Shown one piece after another: positions 26,298 to 34,437 of a stretch of 64,000 nt of DNA. The notes under the pieces were generated by a model. It was not told the DNA's origin. It made no database searches and was given only the letters and a program-made list of their open reading frames with translations. Each line of letters begins with the position of its first letter. Position 1 is the stretch's first letter. The position numbers and the translations under genes were made by a program. Source of the stretch: Chloroherpeton thalassium ATCC 35110 (GTDB taxonomy: Bacteria; Bacteroidota; Chlorobiia; Chlorobiales; Chloroherpetonaceae); the NCBI RefSeq assembly GCF_000020525.1, contig NC_011026.1, forward strand, positions 372,001-436,000, given 5' to 3'.

Positions 26298-27330
26298 TTT
26301 CCAATCTTAAATCGTTGATGACATCTTTTGGGTTAATTCCGGCAAGGCACGCCCGCCCGCAGCGGTTGCAACCGACACAAATGGGCTCGCTGGCATTTTC
26401 TGCAAAACCACGATAGTGATGGTAATAGCGATATTTTAACCGATCTTCTTTGTTCGGCCTGAAATTATGCCCGCCGGCGACTTCTGCAAAATCAAGAATC
26501 GTGCAGGAATAAAGCATTTGGTCTTTTGAGGCCGTCCGCAAATTGACCGCAATATTTTCCTCGACTTGATAACAATAGCAAGTTGGGCAAACCATTGCGC
26601 ACGTGCCGCAATTCAAGCACTTATCGCCCCATTTTTTCCAAATTGGCGATTGAAACTCGATGTCCAAAAAGCTTGGCAAGCCACTGACTTCCACATTGGT
26701 TTGAAAGGATTTCTTGAGGAATTTCCTTCGCTCGATGTAGGCTTTGTCGTCCGTGTTGGTTGGATCTTTTACGTTAAAATTTTTGAGAAAATTGAACGCA
26801 ATGGCCGAATTGACCGCCATATAATAACGGTCGCCAAGATCGGAGCCGAACATGTCAAATCCCGTTCCAACCGTGTGGCAACCGAGCGAGCTACAAAAAC
26901 AATCAGGAAGCGGGTCGTGATCTAAACCCAGAATAAACGTGTTCTTGCGCCGTGCAATGTAGTAAGGCGAAGGATATGTGCCTTTGTAGAATATCTTATC
27001 AAGAATATTCAGCGCGTTGATGTCGCACGGGCGCAACCCCAAAAGTACACGCGGATTAACGCGATACTCGATGTCTTGATGCCAATCGTTTTCGGAAAAA
27101 TCGTATTCGGAAAGTTTCTCCCGATAAGGAAGAAAGAAGTTTTTGACGGAAGAGTACGAAATGGTGTAATCCAAATCCATTTCATCAAAAGAAGCCACTC
27201 GTTCAAATTTGTAAAGCGGCTTTCCATGTGCGTCCATGTCTGCTTTGACAGGACCGAGCACATCATTTGCCTCAATTAATGCTTCAACAAATTTTCGGAA
27301 TTCCGGCTTTGAAATGACTTTATAAATCAT
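26272..27330 (-). CDS. hydB: Hydrogenase iron-sulfur subunit (beta)
   Basis: A 352-residue protein of the sulfhydrogenase beta family. It contains [19 protein letters not shown] (about 95-113), a Cys-rich region around [16 protein letters not shown] (about 144-159), and two ferredoxin-type [4Fe-4S] motifs near the C-terminus ([17 protein letters not shown] at about 239-255 and [15 protein letters not shown] at about 322-336). It belongs to the part of the enzyme that reduces polysulfide or passes electrons to NAD(P). First gene of the operon; no clear promoter motif was recognised in the 470 bases upstream. Confidence 0.93.
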   Translation of the reverse strand: MIYKVISKPEFRKFVEALIEANDVLGPVKADMDAHGKPLYKFERVASFDEMDLDYTISYSSVKNFFLPYREKLSEYDFSENDWHQDIEYRVNPRVLLGLRPCDINALNILDKIFYKGTYPSPYYIARRKNTFILGLDHDPLPDCFCSSLGCHTVGTGFDMFGSDLGDRYYMAVNSAIAFNFLKNFNVKDPTNTDDKAYIERRKFLKKSFQTNVEVSGLPSFLDIEFQSPIWKKWGDKCLNCGTCAMVCPTCYCYQVEENIAVNLRTASKDQMLYSCTILDFAEVAGGHNFRPNKEDRLKYRYYHHYRGFAENASEPICVGCNRCGRACLAGINPKDVINDLRLENEDRVSNT

Positions 27331-27800
27331 AAACTACTCCGGTGCATGTTTCTGTTTGCAGAATGTTCGCCGCTTATCAACGAACTGAAAAAATCATTCG
27401 AGCACCTTAATTAGCCGTATCAATCGAAGCGTTAGCCAAGAGAGCGTTACCTGAAAATGTTTTTTAACTAAATGCGGTTTTGGTGAATTGTTCGGGCAAG
27501 TCCTTTAATCATCTCACTACGGTGGTATCAACATACTTAATGGTATGAATATAGAGAAAAGAAATTCGTTTTCTAACGAATGTCGGCAAGGAGTTGCCGT
27601 TTTATTTTCTTTAAATTTTAAAATTTTCTTCTTTTTAAGACTTGATTCCAAATAAAAAATGGCGAATTTCAATGAAAAACGCCATTTTTCGCAATCATGT
27701 TTGTTTATTCTTCAACCATTTTCGCCGCTGCACGAACGACCGCAAAAAAAATTATCGCCCACTTTTTTATAGGTTCATTGCGTTTCACAAAATGGCCATT
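27331..27800. other. Intergenic region between hydB and the HtrA gene
   Basis: About 470 bases, AT-rich, without a gene. It should hold the hydBGDA promoter (minus strand, near 27340-27560) and contains the HtrA terminator at 27655-27689. A plus-strand frame at 27642 covers the terminator stem and is rejected. Confidence 0.5.
27655..27689 (-). terminator. Intrinsic terminator downstream of the HtrA gene
   Basis: A 10-bp stem (AAAAATGGCG at 27655-27664 with 27680-27689), with A/T runs on both sides so it may work in both directions. It lies about 110 bases beyond the stop of the minus-strand protease gene. Confidence 0.7.
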
Positions 27801-29351
27801 TTAATGTGGAACTTCTACAGCAACAAACATCGCTGATTGGCTATACGGCTTGCGGATTTTCAGCAAAATGGCTTCCTCCGATTTTAGCGCAACCAGCTTT
27901 TGATTGAATGACTGCACTGAGGCGATTTTTTCTCGATTGATTTCAAGAATTAAATCGTTTTTTTCAATGCCACGCGTAAACGCGCTTCCAAACGGATCGA
28001 TGGAAATCACACGAATGCCATGTTCCGTGCGAAATTCTTTCTTTTCTTCCTGCGATAAATTGGCCACTTCCATGCCCAAATCTTCCTCTTTTGGTTCGGC
28101 GTCCAACTTTGCGACAGGCGAATTTTTTTTGAGCGCTTTCAGTTTCACCCTCAGCTCGATGATTTTCTTATCTCGCCAAACCTGAAGACGCAGCACATCG
28201 CCAGGATGCTTGCGCGCCACATACGCTTGCAACTGATTTCGCTCGGCAATTTGAACACCATCGATTTTCAAAATAACATCCATCGACTCGATGCCCGCCT
28301 CTTTGGCCGCACATTCAGGAAGCACTTCTTGAATCAGCGCGCCCGTTGGCTGTTTTAAGCCAAGAGCCTTCGCCATTACAGCATCGATTTCACCAAGCGA
28401 AACGCCAATATAGCCGCGAATCACTTCGCCATGCGCAATTAAATCTTTGGCGACGCTTTGCGCCAGATTAATCGGAATGGCAAAGCCATATCCTTGATAT
28501 GAGCCGTTGCGCGAGGCGATCGCCGTATTGATTCCAATGAGCTGGCCATTCATATTGACGAGCGCGCCGCCGCTATTGCCCGGATTAATGACCGCATCGG
28601 TTTGAATGAAGGTTTCCACGCCAAAGCTATCGTGAATAATATTGATATTTCGGTTCATCGCGCTGATAATGCCCGCTGTCACAGTAGAGGTTAGCTCAAA
28701 CGGATTGCCAACAGCCATCACCCATTCGCCAACATGAAGGCTATCGGAATTGCCAAAAGTAGCTGCGGACAAATTTTTGGCGTCAATTTTTATAATGGCA
28801 ATGTCGGTTAAGGGATCGGTGCCGGTTATCGACGCATGAAATTCGCGCTTGTCGTGGAGCGTCACCAAAATGTTGCTGGCGGAAGACGCATTCTTGACAA
28901 CATGATGGTTTGTCATAATATAACCGTCGCGGCTGATCAAAACACCAGAACCGCTGCTGAGCATCGGTTCAGTTGGAGAGCGGAAAAACCAGTGGAACAT
29001 ATCTTTTTTGCGTTCCATCTCTTCTTTTTCGTCGTGCTCCGCATCGCCCTCTTCATCCTCTTGAAAATCATAGAGAAAGTCCAAAGCATCGGGGCGCGCC
29101 TCATCCACTTTAACCTGAATGCTCACAACGGTTGGCGTGCTTAGCTTTGCCACAGTCACAAATGTTTGACTCATCGGTGGATGAGGCATCTCGGATTTGT
29201 TTGGAACAAAAGAGTGGACTTCCTGCGGCACCAGCCGGATTTCCTCGGCTGCTGTGCCGTTTGAGCGCTCCGCCCCAATCATTCCGACAACCCCGATCAC
29301 AACGCCAATCATGATTAAGCCTATTGCTGTAAATACCGTTCGTCGTTTCAT
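27801..29351 (-). CDS. HtrA/DegP-type periplasmic serine protease
   Basis: A 516-residue protein. An N-terminal membrane anchor or signal (about 7-27), then an unusually acidic stretch (around residue 100, EDEEGDAEHDEKEEMERKKD) occupying the place of the LA loop. The trypsin-like domain has His150 (TNHHVV), Asp183 (TDIAII) and Ser260 (GNSGGAL). Two PDZ domains follow (about 300-390 and 420-510). It degrades or refolds damaged envelope proteins. The start at 29351 is chosen because GGAGG (29360-29364 on the complement) is 8 bases upstream; earlier ATGs sit inside or before that site. Degenerate spacing to recO is about 60 bases. Confidence 0.93.
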   Translation of the reverse strand: MKRRTVFTAIGLIMIGVVIGVVGMIGAERSNGTAAEEIRLVPQEVHSFVPNKSEMPHPPMSQTFVTVAKLSTPTVVSIQVKVDEARPDALDFLYDFQEDEEGDAEHDEKEEMERKKDMFHWFFRSPTEPMLSSGSGVLISRDGYIMTNHHVVKNASSASNILVTLHDKREFHASITGTDPLTDIAIIKIDAKNLSAATFGNSDSLHVGEWVMAVGNPFELTSTVTAGIISAMNRNINIIHDSFGVETFIQTDAVINPGNSGGALVNMNGQLIGINTAIASRNGSYQGYGFAIPINLAQSVAKDLIAHGEVIRGYIGVSLGEIDAVMAKALGLKQPTGALIQEVLPECAAKEAGIESMDVILKIDGVQIAERNQLQAYVARKHPGDVLRLQVWRDKKIIELRVKLKALKKNSPVAKLDAEPKEEDLGMEVANLSQEEKKEFRTEHGIRVISIDPFGSAFTRGIEKNDLILEINREKIASVQSFNQKLVALKSEEAILLKIRKPYSQSAMFVAVEVPH

Positions 29352-29410
29352 TTTCATATCCTCCAAAATTGCCATTGCTGCTTCACCTTATCGGCTTGAA
29401 AAGAGCATCG

Positions 29411-30190
29411 CTAAAAAACCAGCTGATTGAAAATTTCTCTGCTTCTAAATGCGGGCAAATCATCTATATGAAACCGAAAATAGCTATCGAGAAGTTGAAA
29501 GATTTCATTTATAACAAGCTTCTCCAGGAAAAGATTTTCTACCGATTCAATCGCTACAAGCGAAAGCCATTGCACGGCTTTGAACGCATCCGTCGAAACG
29601 GGCATTCCGGCAAAACCGCGTTCCTCAGCAGCCAACTGCAGCGCAAATCCGCCGTGCTCGGCGAGCAAAACCACTCTGGCATCTTTTGGCAAAGCCTTTT
29701 CCGATAAGGATTTTCCCGTTAAAACACATTTTTGGAAATTGAGCCGAAAGCCCAACAGCGAAATCAATTGAACCTGGAAATAGAAAAAAAAGCTGATATG
29801 ATTTTTCCGCGACACGTTGATTTTTTGCAGCGTTGCATGAAGCAGCTCAAACACGCCCAGGTGCGCGTCGTCATTTTCCGTTGTTAAGCGAATCAGCTCG
29901 AGCGTTTGGTGCAAGGCGCTGAGTTGCTCAAGCGAGCTTGTTGCGCCGAGCATAGGCGCTCGCAGCACGGCCTCAGTGATGAGCTGCACTTCCCGGGTGT
30001 CTTTTTTGTAGAGCACCAAATCCAGGTCGTTGCCAATCTCCAAAACCGAAGCGAATTTTCCTTTCGGGTTTCGATAGCCTTTGACAAGCCCAGTTAGCTT
30101 CCCAAACGATCGGGTAAAAAATGTGACGATTTTGGACTGATCGCCATAGTTAATCGTGCGAAGGACAATGGCTTGTGTTTTTCTAATCAT
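29411..30190 (-). CDS. recO: DNA repair protein RecO
   Basis: A 259-residue protein beginning MIRKTQAIVLRTINYGDQSKIVTFFTRSFGKLTGLVKG, the RecO oligonucleotide-binding N-terminal domain (pieces: AIVLRTINYGD, FGKLTGLVKG). The remaining part is helical, with only one Cys in the region where many RecO proteins have a zinc finger (FQKCVLTGKSL), so the zinc site is missing here. RecO helps load RecA on gapped DNA. The start at 30190 removes a 13-codon upstream extension. It is followed by the HtrA gene about 60 bases away. Confidence 0.9.
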   Translation of the reverse strand: MIRKTQAIVLRTINYGDQSKIVTFFTRSFGKLTGLVKGYRNPKGKFASVLEIGNDLDLVLYKKDTREVQLITEAVLRAPMLGATSSLEQLSALHQTLELIRLTTENDDAHLGVFELLHATLQKINVSRKNHISFFFYFQVQLISLLGFRLNFQKCVLTGKSLSEKALPKDARVVLLAEHGGFALQLAAEERGFAGMPVSTDAFKAVQWLSLVAIESVENLFLEKLVINEIFQLLDSYFRFHIDDLPAFRSREIFNQLVF

Positions 30191-30452
30191 TTTCCAAAAA
30201 AGACTGAGATCCAAAGGAGAAAAGCCCAAAAGGAAAGATATTAATCCTGATAAAAAAATGCCGTATCATTTTTATCGAAAGTGATTTGCTCTCGTGAAAA
30301 ATTCATCGCACCCCAAAACGCGCCTGCTTCACACGGCAAAATTGCGCCATCATCTTTGACGAAAGCTTTTTCAATCCGTTCAATTTCGGCTTAAATTAAA
30401 AGCAGGTTGAAGTTTTTTTTCTCACCAAAAGTTTGAGAAGGAGTGATTGATT

Positions 30453-31760
30453 ATGCCGCAAAGACAGCACTCACCGTATTCAAAATCTGTCTACAAAGAG
30501 CCCGCGCCAGTACACGACCCCGAAAATCCGTTTGAATCCATGATGGAGCGCTTTAACCTGGCTGCCGAGTTGCTAAATCTTGATGAAGGGATTTACAATT
30601 TTCTGAAAATGCCAGCCAAACAAGTGATTGTTTCCATTCCGATTCAAATGGATAGCGGCGAAATTAAAGTGTTTGAAGGCTATCGCGTCATTCACGACGA
30701 CACGCTCGGCCCGTCAAAAGGCGGCGTGCGCTACGCCCCCGATGTGACGCTGGACGAAGTAAAAGCGCTGGCCGCCTGGATGACTTGGAAATGCTCGATT
30801 TTAGGCTTGCCTTTCGGTGGCGCAAAAGGCGCGGTCAAATGCGATCCGTCAAAATTGACACCAACTGAATTAGAAAAAATTACCCGTCGCTACACCGCCA
30901 GCTTAATTTCCATTTTTGGCCCTGAACGCGATATTCCGGCTCCCGACATGAACACCAACGAGCAAATTATGGCCTGGATTATGGATACCTATTCCATGCA
31001 CGTAGAACACACCGAAACGGCAGTTGTAACAGGCAAACCCGTTATTCTTGGCGGCTCGCTTGGAAGAATTGAAGCAACCGGACGCGGTGTCATGATTTCC
31101 GCATTGAGCGCTATGAAAAAAATGAATATTTCGCCAGAAAGCGCAAAAGTTGTGGTGCAAGGGTTTGGCAATGTTGGTTCTGTTTCTGCCAAACTGCTGG
31201 CTGAGCAAGGCTGCAAAATCGTTGGAATCAGCGATATTAGCGGCGGCTATTACAACCCAAATGGCATCGATTTGGAGAAAGTTCGCGAACATCTAAAAGT
31301 GCATCACGTGCTATCGGGCTTTCCAGAAGCGGATTCGGTAACGAACGCCGAATTGCTTGAACTGCCTTGCGATGTGCTGGTGCCCGCTGCAAAGGAAGAC
31401 CAAATTACCGCAAAAAATGCAGACAAGTTGAACTGTAAACTGATCGTGGAAGGCGCAAACGGCCCAACCACTGCCGATGCCGACCCAATCTTAAATGAAC
31501 GCTGCATCATGGTTGTTCCCGATATTTTGGCCAACGCTGGCGGCGTCACCGTATCTTATTTTGAATGGGTTCAGGATAGGCAAGGCTACTTCTGGCCGCT
31601 TGATCGCGTCAACATGCGCCTCGAACGCTTCATGCGAAACGCTTTCGATACGGTCTATGAAACCGCTTCTCGCTACAACCAGCCGCTGCGAATCGGCGCG
31701 TACATTCAAGCGATCGATAAAGTTGCCAGAACCGTACGGCTGCGAGGGATTTACGCCTAA
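30453..31760 (+). CDS. gdhA: Glu/Leu/Phe/Val dehydrogenase, probably glutamate dehydrogenase
   Basis: A 435-residue enzyme. It holds the substrate-site KGGVRYAPDV with the catalytic lysine in GGAKGAVKCDP, the NAD(P) Rossmann motif GFGNVGSVSAKLL (about 230-242), DMNTNEQIMAWIMDTYS and the C-terminal GANGPTTADADPIL region. It converts glutamate to 2-oxoglutarate and ammonia, or the reverse, and links carbon and nitrogen metabolism. Start at 30453 follows AAGGAG by about 9 bases; an alternative TTG lies two codons earlier. Downstream is the tandem repeat region with putative sigma-54-dependent small RNAs. Confidence 0.94.
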   Translation: MPQRQHSPYSKSVYKEPAPVHDPENPFESMMERFNLAAELLNLDEGIYNFLKMPAKQVIVSIPIQMDSGEIKVFEGYRVIHDDTLGPSKGGVRYAPDVTLDEVKALAAWMTWKCSILGLPFGGAKGAVKCDPSKLTPTELEKITRRYTASLISIFGPERDIPAPDMNTNEQIMAWIMDTYSMHVEHTETAVVTGKPVILGGSLGRIEATGRGVMISALSAMKKMNISPESAKVVVQGFGNVGSVSAKLLAEQGCKIVGISDISGGYYNPNGIDLEKVREHLKVHHVLSGFPEADSVTNAELLELPCDVLVPAAKEDQITAKNADKLNCKLIVEGANGPTTADADPILNERCIMVVPDILANAGGVTVSYFEWVQDRQGYFWPLDRVNMRLERFMRNAFDTVYETASRYNQPLRIGAYIQAIDKVARTVRLRGIYA

Positions 31761-31854
31761 AGAGTAATTACAAATAGTAATCAATTATTTATTTTGGTAA
31801 TCACATTCGCATGGCCAATAGCCAGAACACGACATAAATTCAGCGATCCAATTC

Positions 31855-31870
31855 TTGGCACGATTTTGGA
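31855..31870 (+). promoter_or_regulatory. Sigma-54-like promoter, unit 1
   Basis: TTGGCACGATTTTGGA holds the -24 element TTGGCACG exactly and a GG-N10-GA spacing; the -12 element is a poor match (TGGA). About 90 bases downstream lies the first copy of the terminator. Sigma-54 consensus is YTGGCACG-N4-TTGCW. Confidence 0.35.
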
Positions 31871-31881
31871 CTTATAAAAAG

Positions 31882-31963
31882 GTAGAAAACGTTCTTTGCA
31901 CTGTGTTTATTTCGGGTGATAAGGGTGGGCTTGCTGAGATGCTTTTCAGCAAGCCTTTTTTTT
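31882..31963 (+). ncRNA. Putative small RNA 1 of the tandem family
   Basis: Start estimated about 12 bases past the -12 element at 31869; the 3' end is the terminator T-run. The body (GTTCTTTG...ACTGT...TTTATTTCGGGTGATAAGG in pieces) is shared with two other copies, but the 5' leader differs from them. There is no open reading frame of note in it. This is a prediction. Confidence 0.35.
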
Positions 31964-31964
31964 A
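31926..31964 (+). terminator. Intrinsic terminator, copy 1
   Basis: Ten-bp perfect stem GGCTTGCTGA (31928-31937) with TCAGCAAGCC (31946-31955), 8-base loop, followed by eight T residues. Confidence 0.92.
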
Positions 31965-32064
31965 TCCCTAAAACTTATTGACGCTCGCCGACTGACTTCA
32001 TTTCCTTTCTTTTTGTATCATCCCTACTTTTTGTAAGCTTTTTAGGTAACACTTTTTTTTTTAC

Positions 32065-32082
32065 TTTTGGTACTTTCCAAAA
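32065..32082. promoter_or_regulatory. Palindrome, candidate activator site for unit 2
   Basis: TTTTGG-N6-CCAAAA, a perfect inverted repeat ending 41 bases before the -24 GG of unit 2 (32123). The identical repeat occurs at the same distance before unit 3. Location fits an enhancer site of a sigma-54 activator, but this is inference. Confidence 0.35.
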
Positions 32083-32120
32083 CCCTCGCTTTTTCACCCT
32101 TCTACCGGATTTATCCCACT

Positions 32121-32137
32121 TTGGCACGGCCTTTGAA
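32121..32137 (+). promoter_or_regulatory. Sigma-54-like promoter, unit 2
   Basis: TTGGCACGGCCTTTGAA matches the sigma-54 consensus at the -24 part (TTGGCACG) and TTG of the -12 part, with GG-N10-GA spacing; only the conserved C at -12 is replaced by A. A transcript from about 32147 would end at the terminator at 32203-32238. Confidence 0.5.
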
Positions 32138-32146
32138 ACTATATCA

Positions 32147-32238
32147 GCAGCGATGTTCTTACCTGTTCTTTGGTACTGTATTTATTTCGGGTGATAAGGG
32201 TGGGCTTGCTGAGATGCTTTTCAGCAAGCCTTTTTTTT
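32147..32238 (+). ncRNA. Putative small RNA 2 of the tandem family
   Basis: About 92 nt between the sigma-54-like element at 32121-32137 and the T-run of the second terminator. Sequence is almost identical to copy 3. The terminator stem forms its 3' end; the 5' half includes CAGCAGCGATGTTCTTACC. Confidence 0.45.
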
Positions 32239-32239
32239 A
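32201..32239 (+). terminator. Intrinsic terminator, copy 2
   Basis: The identical ten-bp stem (32203-32212 with 32221-32230) followed by eight T residues. Confidence 0.92.
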
Positions 32240-32342
32240 TCCCTAAAACTTATTGACGCTCGCCGACTGACTTCATTTCCTTTCTTTTTGTATCATCACT
32301 ACTTTTTGTAAGCTTTTTAGGTAACACTTTTTTTGTTTTTAC

Positions 32343-32360
32343 TTTTGGTACTTTCCAAAA
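32343..32360. promoter_or_regulatory. Palindrome, candidate activator site for unit 3
   Basis: Second copy of the TTTTGG-N6-CCAAAA inverted repeat, ending 41 bases before the -24 GG of unit 3 (32401). Confidence 0.35.
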
Positions 32361-32398
32361 CCCTCGCTTTTTCACCCTTCTACCGGATTTATCCCACT

Positions 32399-32415
32399 TT
32401 GGCACGGCCTTTGAA
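32399..32415 (+). promoter_or_regulatory. Sigma-54-like promoter, unit 3
   Basis: Same TTGGCACGGCCTTTGAA sequence as unit 2, belonging to the duplicated segment. A transcript from about 32425 would end at the third terminator copy (32481-32514). Confidence 0.5.
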
Positions 32416-32424
32416 ACTATATCA

Positions 32425-32516
32425 GCAGCGATGTTCTTACCTGTTCTTTGGTACTGTATTTATTTCGGGTGATAAGGGTGGGCTTGCTGAGATGCTTTTC
32501 AGCAAGCCTTTTTTAT
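32425..32516 (+). ncRNA. Putative small RNA 3 of the tandem family
   Basis: About 92 nt between the element at 32399-32415 and the T-run of the third terminator, with the same body and 5' leader as copy 2. Confidence 0.45.
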
Positions 32517-32517
32517 T
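32479..32517 (+). terminator. Intrinsic terminator, copy 3
   Basis: The identical ten-bp stem (32481-32490 with 32499-32508) followed by T residues and then ATTTAG, 30 bases before the convergent ddl stop. Confidence 0.9.
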
Positions 32518-32546
32518 TAGATGTGCTCTGGAGAAACTTTCTTCAC

Positions 32547-33647
32547 TCAGATTTTGCGGAGCTTTCTTTCAGAATAGCGTTCAAGGGCGAGTTCGATCAA
32601 GCGGTTAATCAGCTCAGTGTAGGAAATCCCAACCTGAGCAAACAACTTCGGATACATGCTGATCGAGGTAAAACCAGGAATCGAATTGATTTCATTGATA
32701 TAAATTTCATTCGTTTCTTTTTCCACAAGAAAATCCACGCGCGCCATTCCTTCGCAGTCAGCTGCCACAAACGCATTGAGCGCGGCAGCTTTCAGTTTCC
32801 CAGCAAACGCCTCCGATATTTGCGCAGGAATGATCACTTCGGATGAACCTTTCACATATTTTGCATCATAATCGTAAAACTCGTTGCAAGGAACCACTTC
32901 GCCAACGGCAGAAGCTATCGGCTCGTCGTTTCCAAGAACGGCCACTTCCATTTCTCGCGCGTTGATGGCTTTTTCAATCAAGAATTTTCTATCGTAAGCC
33001 AGCGCCAGCTCGATTGCCTCAATAAGCTCGTTGCGATTGTGCGCTTTTGAAATGCCAACCGAAGAACCCATGTTGGCTGGTTTTACAAACATCGGATAGC
33101 GAAGTTTCTTTTCCGCACGCGCCACCACAGAACCGCGATTTTCCTCAAATTCACGACGAAGAAACGCCAGGTATTCGCCGACTTGCAAACCGGCGTGCTC
33201 AAAACATATTTTTGCAACGGCCTTATCCATCGTTATCGCCGACGCCAAAACGCCAGATCCCACATAGGCCACATCGAACATTTCCAACAATCCTTGCACC
33301 GTACCATCTTCGCCATAGGGACCATGAAGCACCGGAAAGGCCACGTCAATTTTGGCGGTTCGGAAATCGAAACGAAACTGACTGTTTTGACACAACAGCA
33401 CAATCTCTTTTTCTATCAAATGGATTTCTTTTTTGGTAGGAGATTTAATGGCGGATTCAAAATCCATTGCCAAAATTTTTCGCGACGCTTCCGCGCCAAG
33501 CCATTTTCCCGCTTTTGTAATATAGATCGGCTGGATTTTATACTTTGTTTTATCAAGCGCATTTGCTATGGATCGAGCGGAAATCACCGATATTTCATGC
33601 TCGCTGGAGCGCCCACCGAAAAGCAGCGCCACTTTCTTTTTATTCAT
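32547..33647 (-). CDS. ddl: D-alanine--D-alanine ligase
   Basis: A 366-residue ATP-grasp enzyme beginning KKVALLFGGRSSEHEIS, the diagnostic Ddl N-terminus. It also holds FPVLHGPYGEDGTVQGLLEM (HGPYGEDG at about 109-116), KPANMGSSVGISKA (about 188-201), YDYDAKYVKG and INEINSIPGFTSISMYPKLF, which contain the metal and substrate ligands. It makes the D-Ala-D-Ala end of peptidoglycan stem peptides. The start at 33647 is an ATG. Convergent with gdhA across the repeat region. Confidence 0.96.
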   Translation of the reverse strand: MNKKKVALLFGGRSSEHEISVISARSIANALDKTKYKIQPIYITKAGKWLGAEASRKILAMDFESAIKSPTKKEIHLIEKEIVLLCQNSQFRFDFRTAKIDVAFPVLHGPYGEDGTVQGLLEMFDVAYVGSGVLASAITMDKAVAKICFEHAGLQVGEYLAFLRREFEENRGSVVARAEKKLRYPMFVKPANMGSSVGISKAHNRNELIEAIELALAYDRKFLIEKAINAREMEVAVLGNDEPIASAVGEVVPCNEFYDYDAKYVKGSSEVIIPAQISEAFAGKLKAAALNAFVAADCEGMARVDFLVEKETNEIYINEINSIPGFTSISMYPKLFAQVGISYTELINRLIELALERYSERKLRKI

Positions 33648-33679
33648 AAGCCAAGAGTATTTTTCTTAGACAAAAGCGG

Positions 33680-34381
33680 TTAAGAATAGAGCTTTTTTAA
33701 AATTGTGGCATCTACACCTAACAAATATAAGAGAAGCAATAAGCCATTTTGCATTTGCTGCTCCAAAAAACCGTTTTTTTCAAATCTTCTCGCGGATGTG
33801 GTAACGTACGCATTTTTTATTAAGAGCGGGTCGGATTTTGCGCGGGCGCGGAATAAAAGTTCAACATCTTCCATGAGCGCTTGCTCGGGAAAGCCGCCGA
33901 GCTCGTTGAAAAACGATCGGCGCACAAAAATGCCGCTATCGCCGTAGTGACAAAAAATGGAATTGATCAGCGTAAGGGAAGAATACAGTTCGGTCAAGGG
34001 ATTTTGGGAATCGAACTTCATGAAAAAGTAGCCAAAAGCGTCTTGAGTCGTGCAAAGTGCGTGAGCCATTTCGCGAATGGCATTTTTTGAAAGCCGTGTA
34101 TCGGCATGAAGAAACAGTAGCGCGTCGCCGCTGGCCTGCTGTGCGCCGAAATTCATCTGCGTGGCTCGGCCACGCGCCGACGAAAAAAGCCGAATCGGAA
34201 ACCGACTTTCGCGCATCGCAAAATCACGCACGAGGCTGCAGGTTTCATCTGAACTGCCGCCATCCACCACCAGCATTTCAAGCGCCGTTTTGTCATCTAA
34301 TTCTTGCTCGACGCCGCTCGCCAGCGTTTTCACGATGTTTTCCGCCTCGTTCAAAACCGGAACAATCATGGAAATTTTCAT
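33680..34381 (-). CDS. GT2 glycosyltransferase, TIGR04283 type
   Basis: A 233-residue protein with ISMIVPVLNEAENI at the start, LEMLVVDGGSSDET, GRATQMNFGAQQASGDALLFLHADTR (pieces: RATQMNFG, LLFLHADTR) and GDSGIFVRR. This is the TIGR04283 branch of family 2, in which many members are called arsenosugar or rSAM/selenodomain-associated transferases. No arsenic or radical SAM partner is adjacent, so no substrate is claimed. It has no membrane span apart from a hydrophobic C-terminal patch. It sits 33 bases upstream of the ddl start and 57 bases after the Omp85 gene, same strand. Confidence 0.85.
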   Translation of the reverse strand: MKISMIVPVLNEAENIVKTLASGVEQELDDKTALEMLVVDGGSSDETCSLVRDFAMRESRFPIRLFSSARGRATQMNFGAQQASGDALLFLHADTRLSKNAIREMAHALCTTQDAFGYFFMKFDSQNPLTELYSSLTLINSIFCHYGDSGIFVRRSFFNELGGFPEQALMEDVELLFRARAKSDPLLIKNAYVTTSARRFEKNGFLEQQMQNGLLLLLYLLGVDATILKKLYS

Positions 34382-34437
34382 ATCAAAAAAAGGTGGAAAT
34401 GAAACGAACTCGGATGGTTCTATTTGTTAGGAAATCA

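Larger units (their letters stand above)
31891..32513 (+). repeat. Tandem direct repeat, two units of 274 and 278 bp plus a partial third
   Basis: Unit 1 (31891-32164) and unit 2 (32165-32442) are near-identical. They differ by a few substitutions, a one-base indel, and three bases more in a T-run of unit 2. A third partial unit (32443-32513) starts with the same GTTCTTTGGTACTGT and ends with the terminator. The phase of the units is set by where the copies begin to match after the first promoter-like element. Confidence 0.9.
31761..32546. other. Intergenic region with a tandem duplication
   Basis: About 790 bases between convergent gdhA and ddl. No protein gene is supported. It contains the tandem repeat at 31891-32513, three sigma-54-like elements, three copies of one intrinsic terminator and two palindromic candidate activator sites; each is listed separately. 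Confidence 0.75.

Noticed and set aside
27642-27836. 64-codon plus-strand frame near the HtrA terminator
   Set aside because: It covers the terminator stem and overlaps the end of the protease gene antisense.
31855-31880. Sigma-70 reading of the promoter-like elements (TTGGCA plus TATAAA)
   Set aside because: The spacing between the two hexamers is only 12-13 bases, too short for sigma-70; the -24/-12 reading fits better.
32333-32846. Plus-strand frames across the tandem repeat and the ddl end
   Set aside because: They run over terminator stems and antisense to ddl; the repeat is better explained as non-coding RNA.
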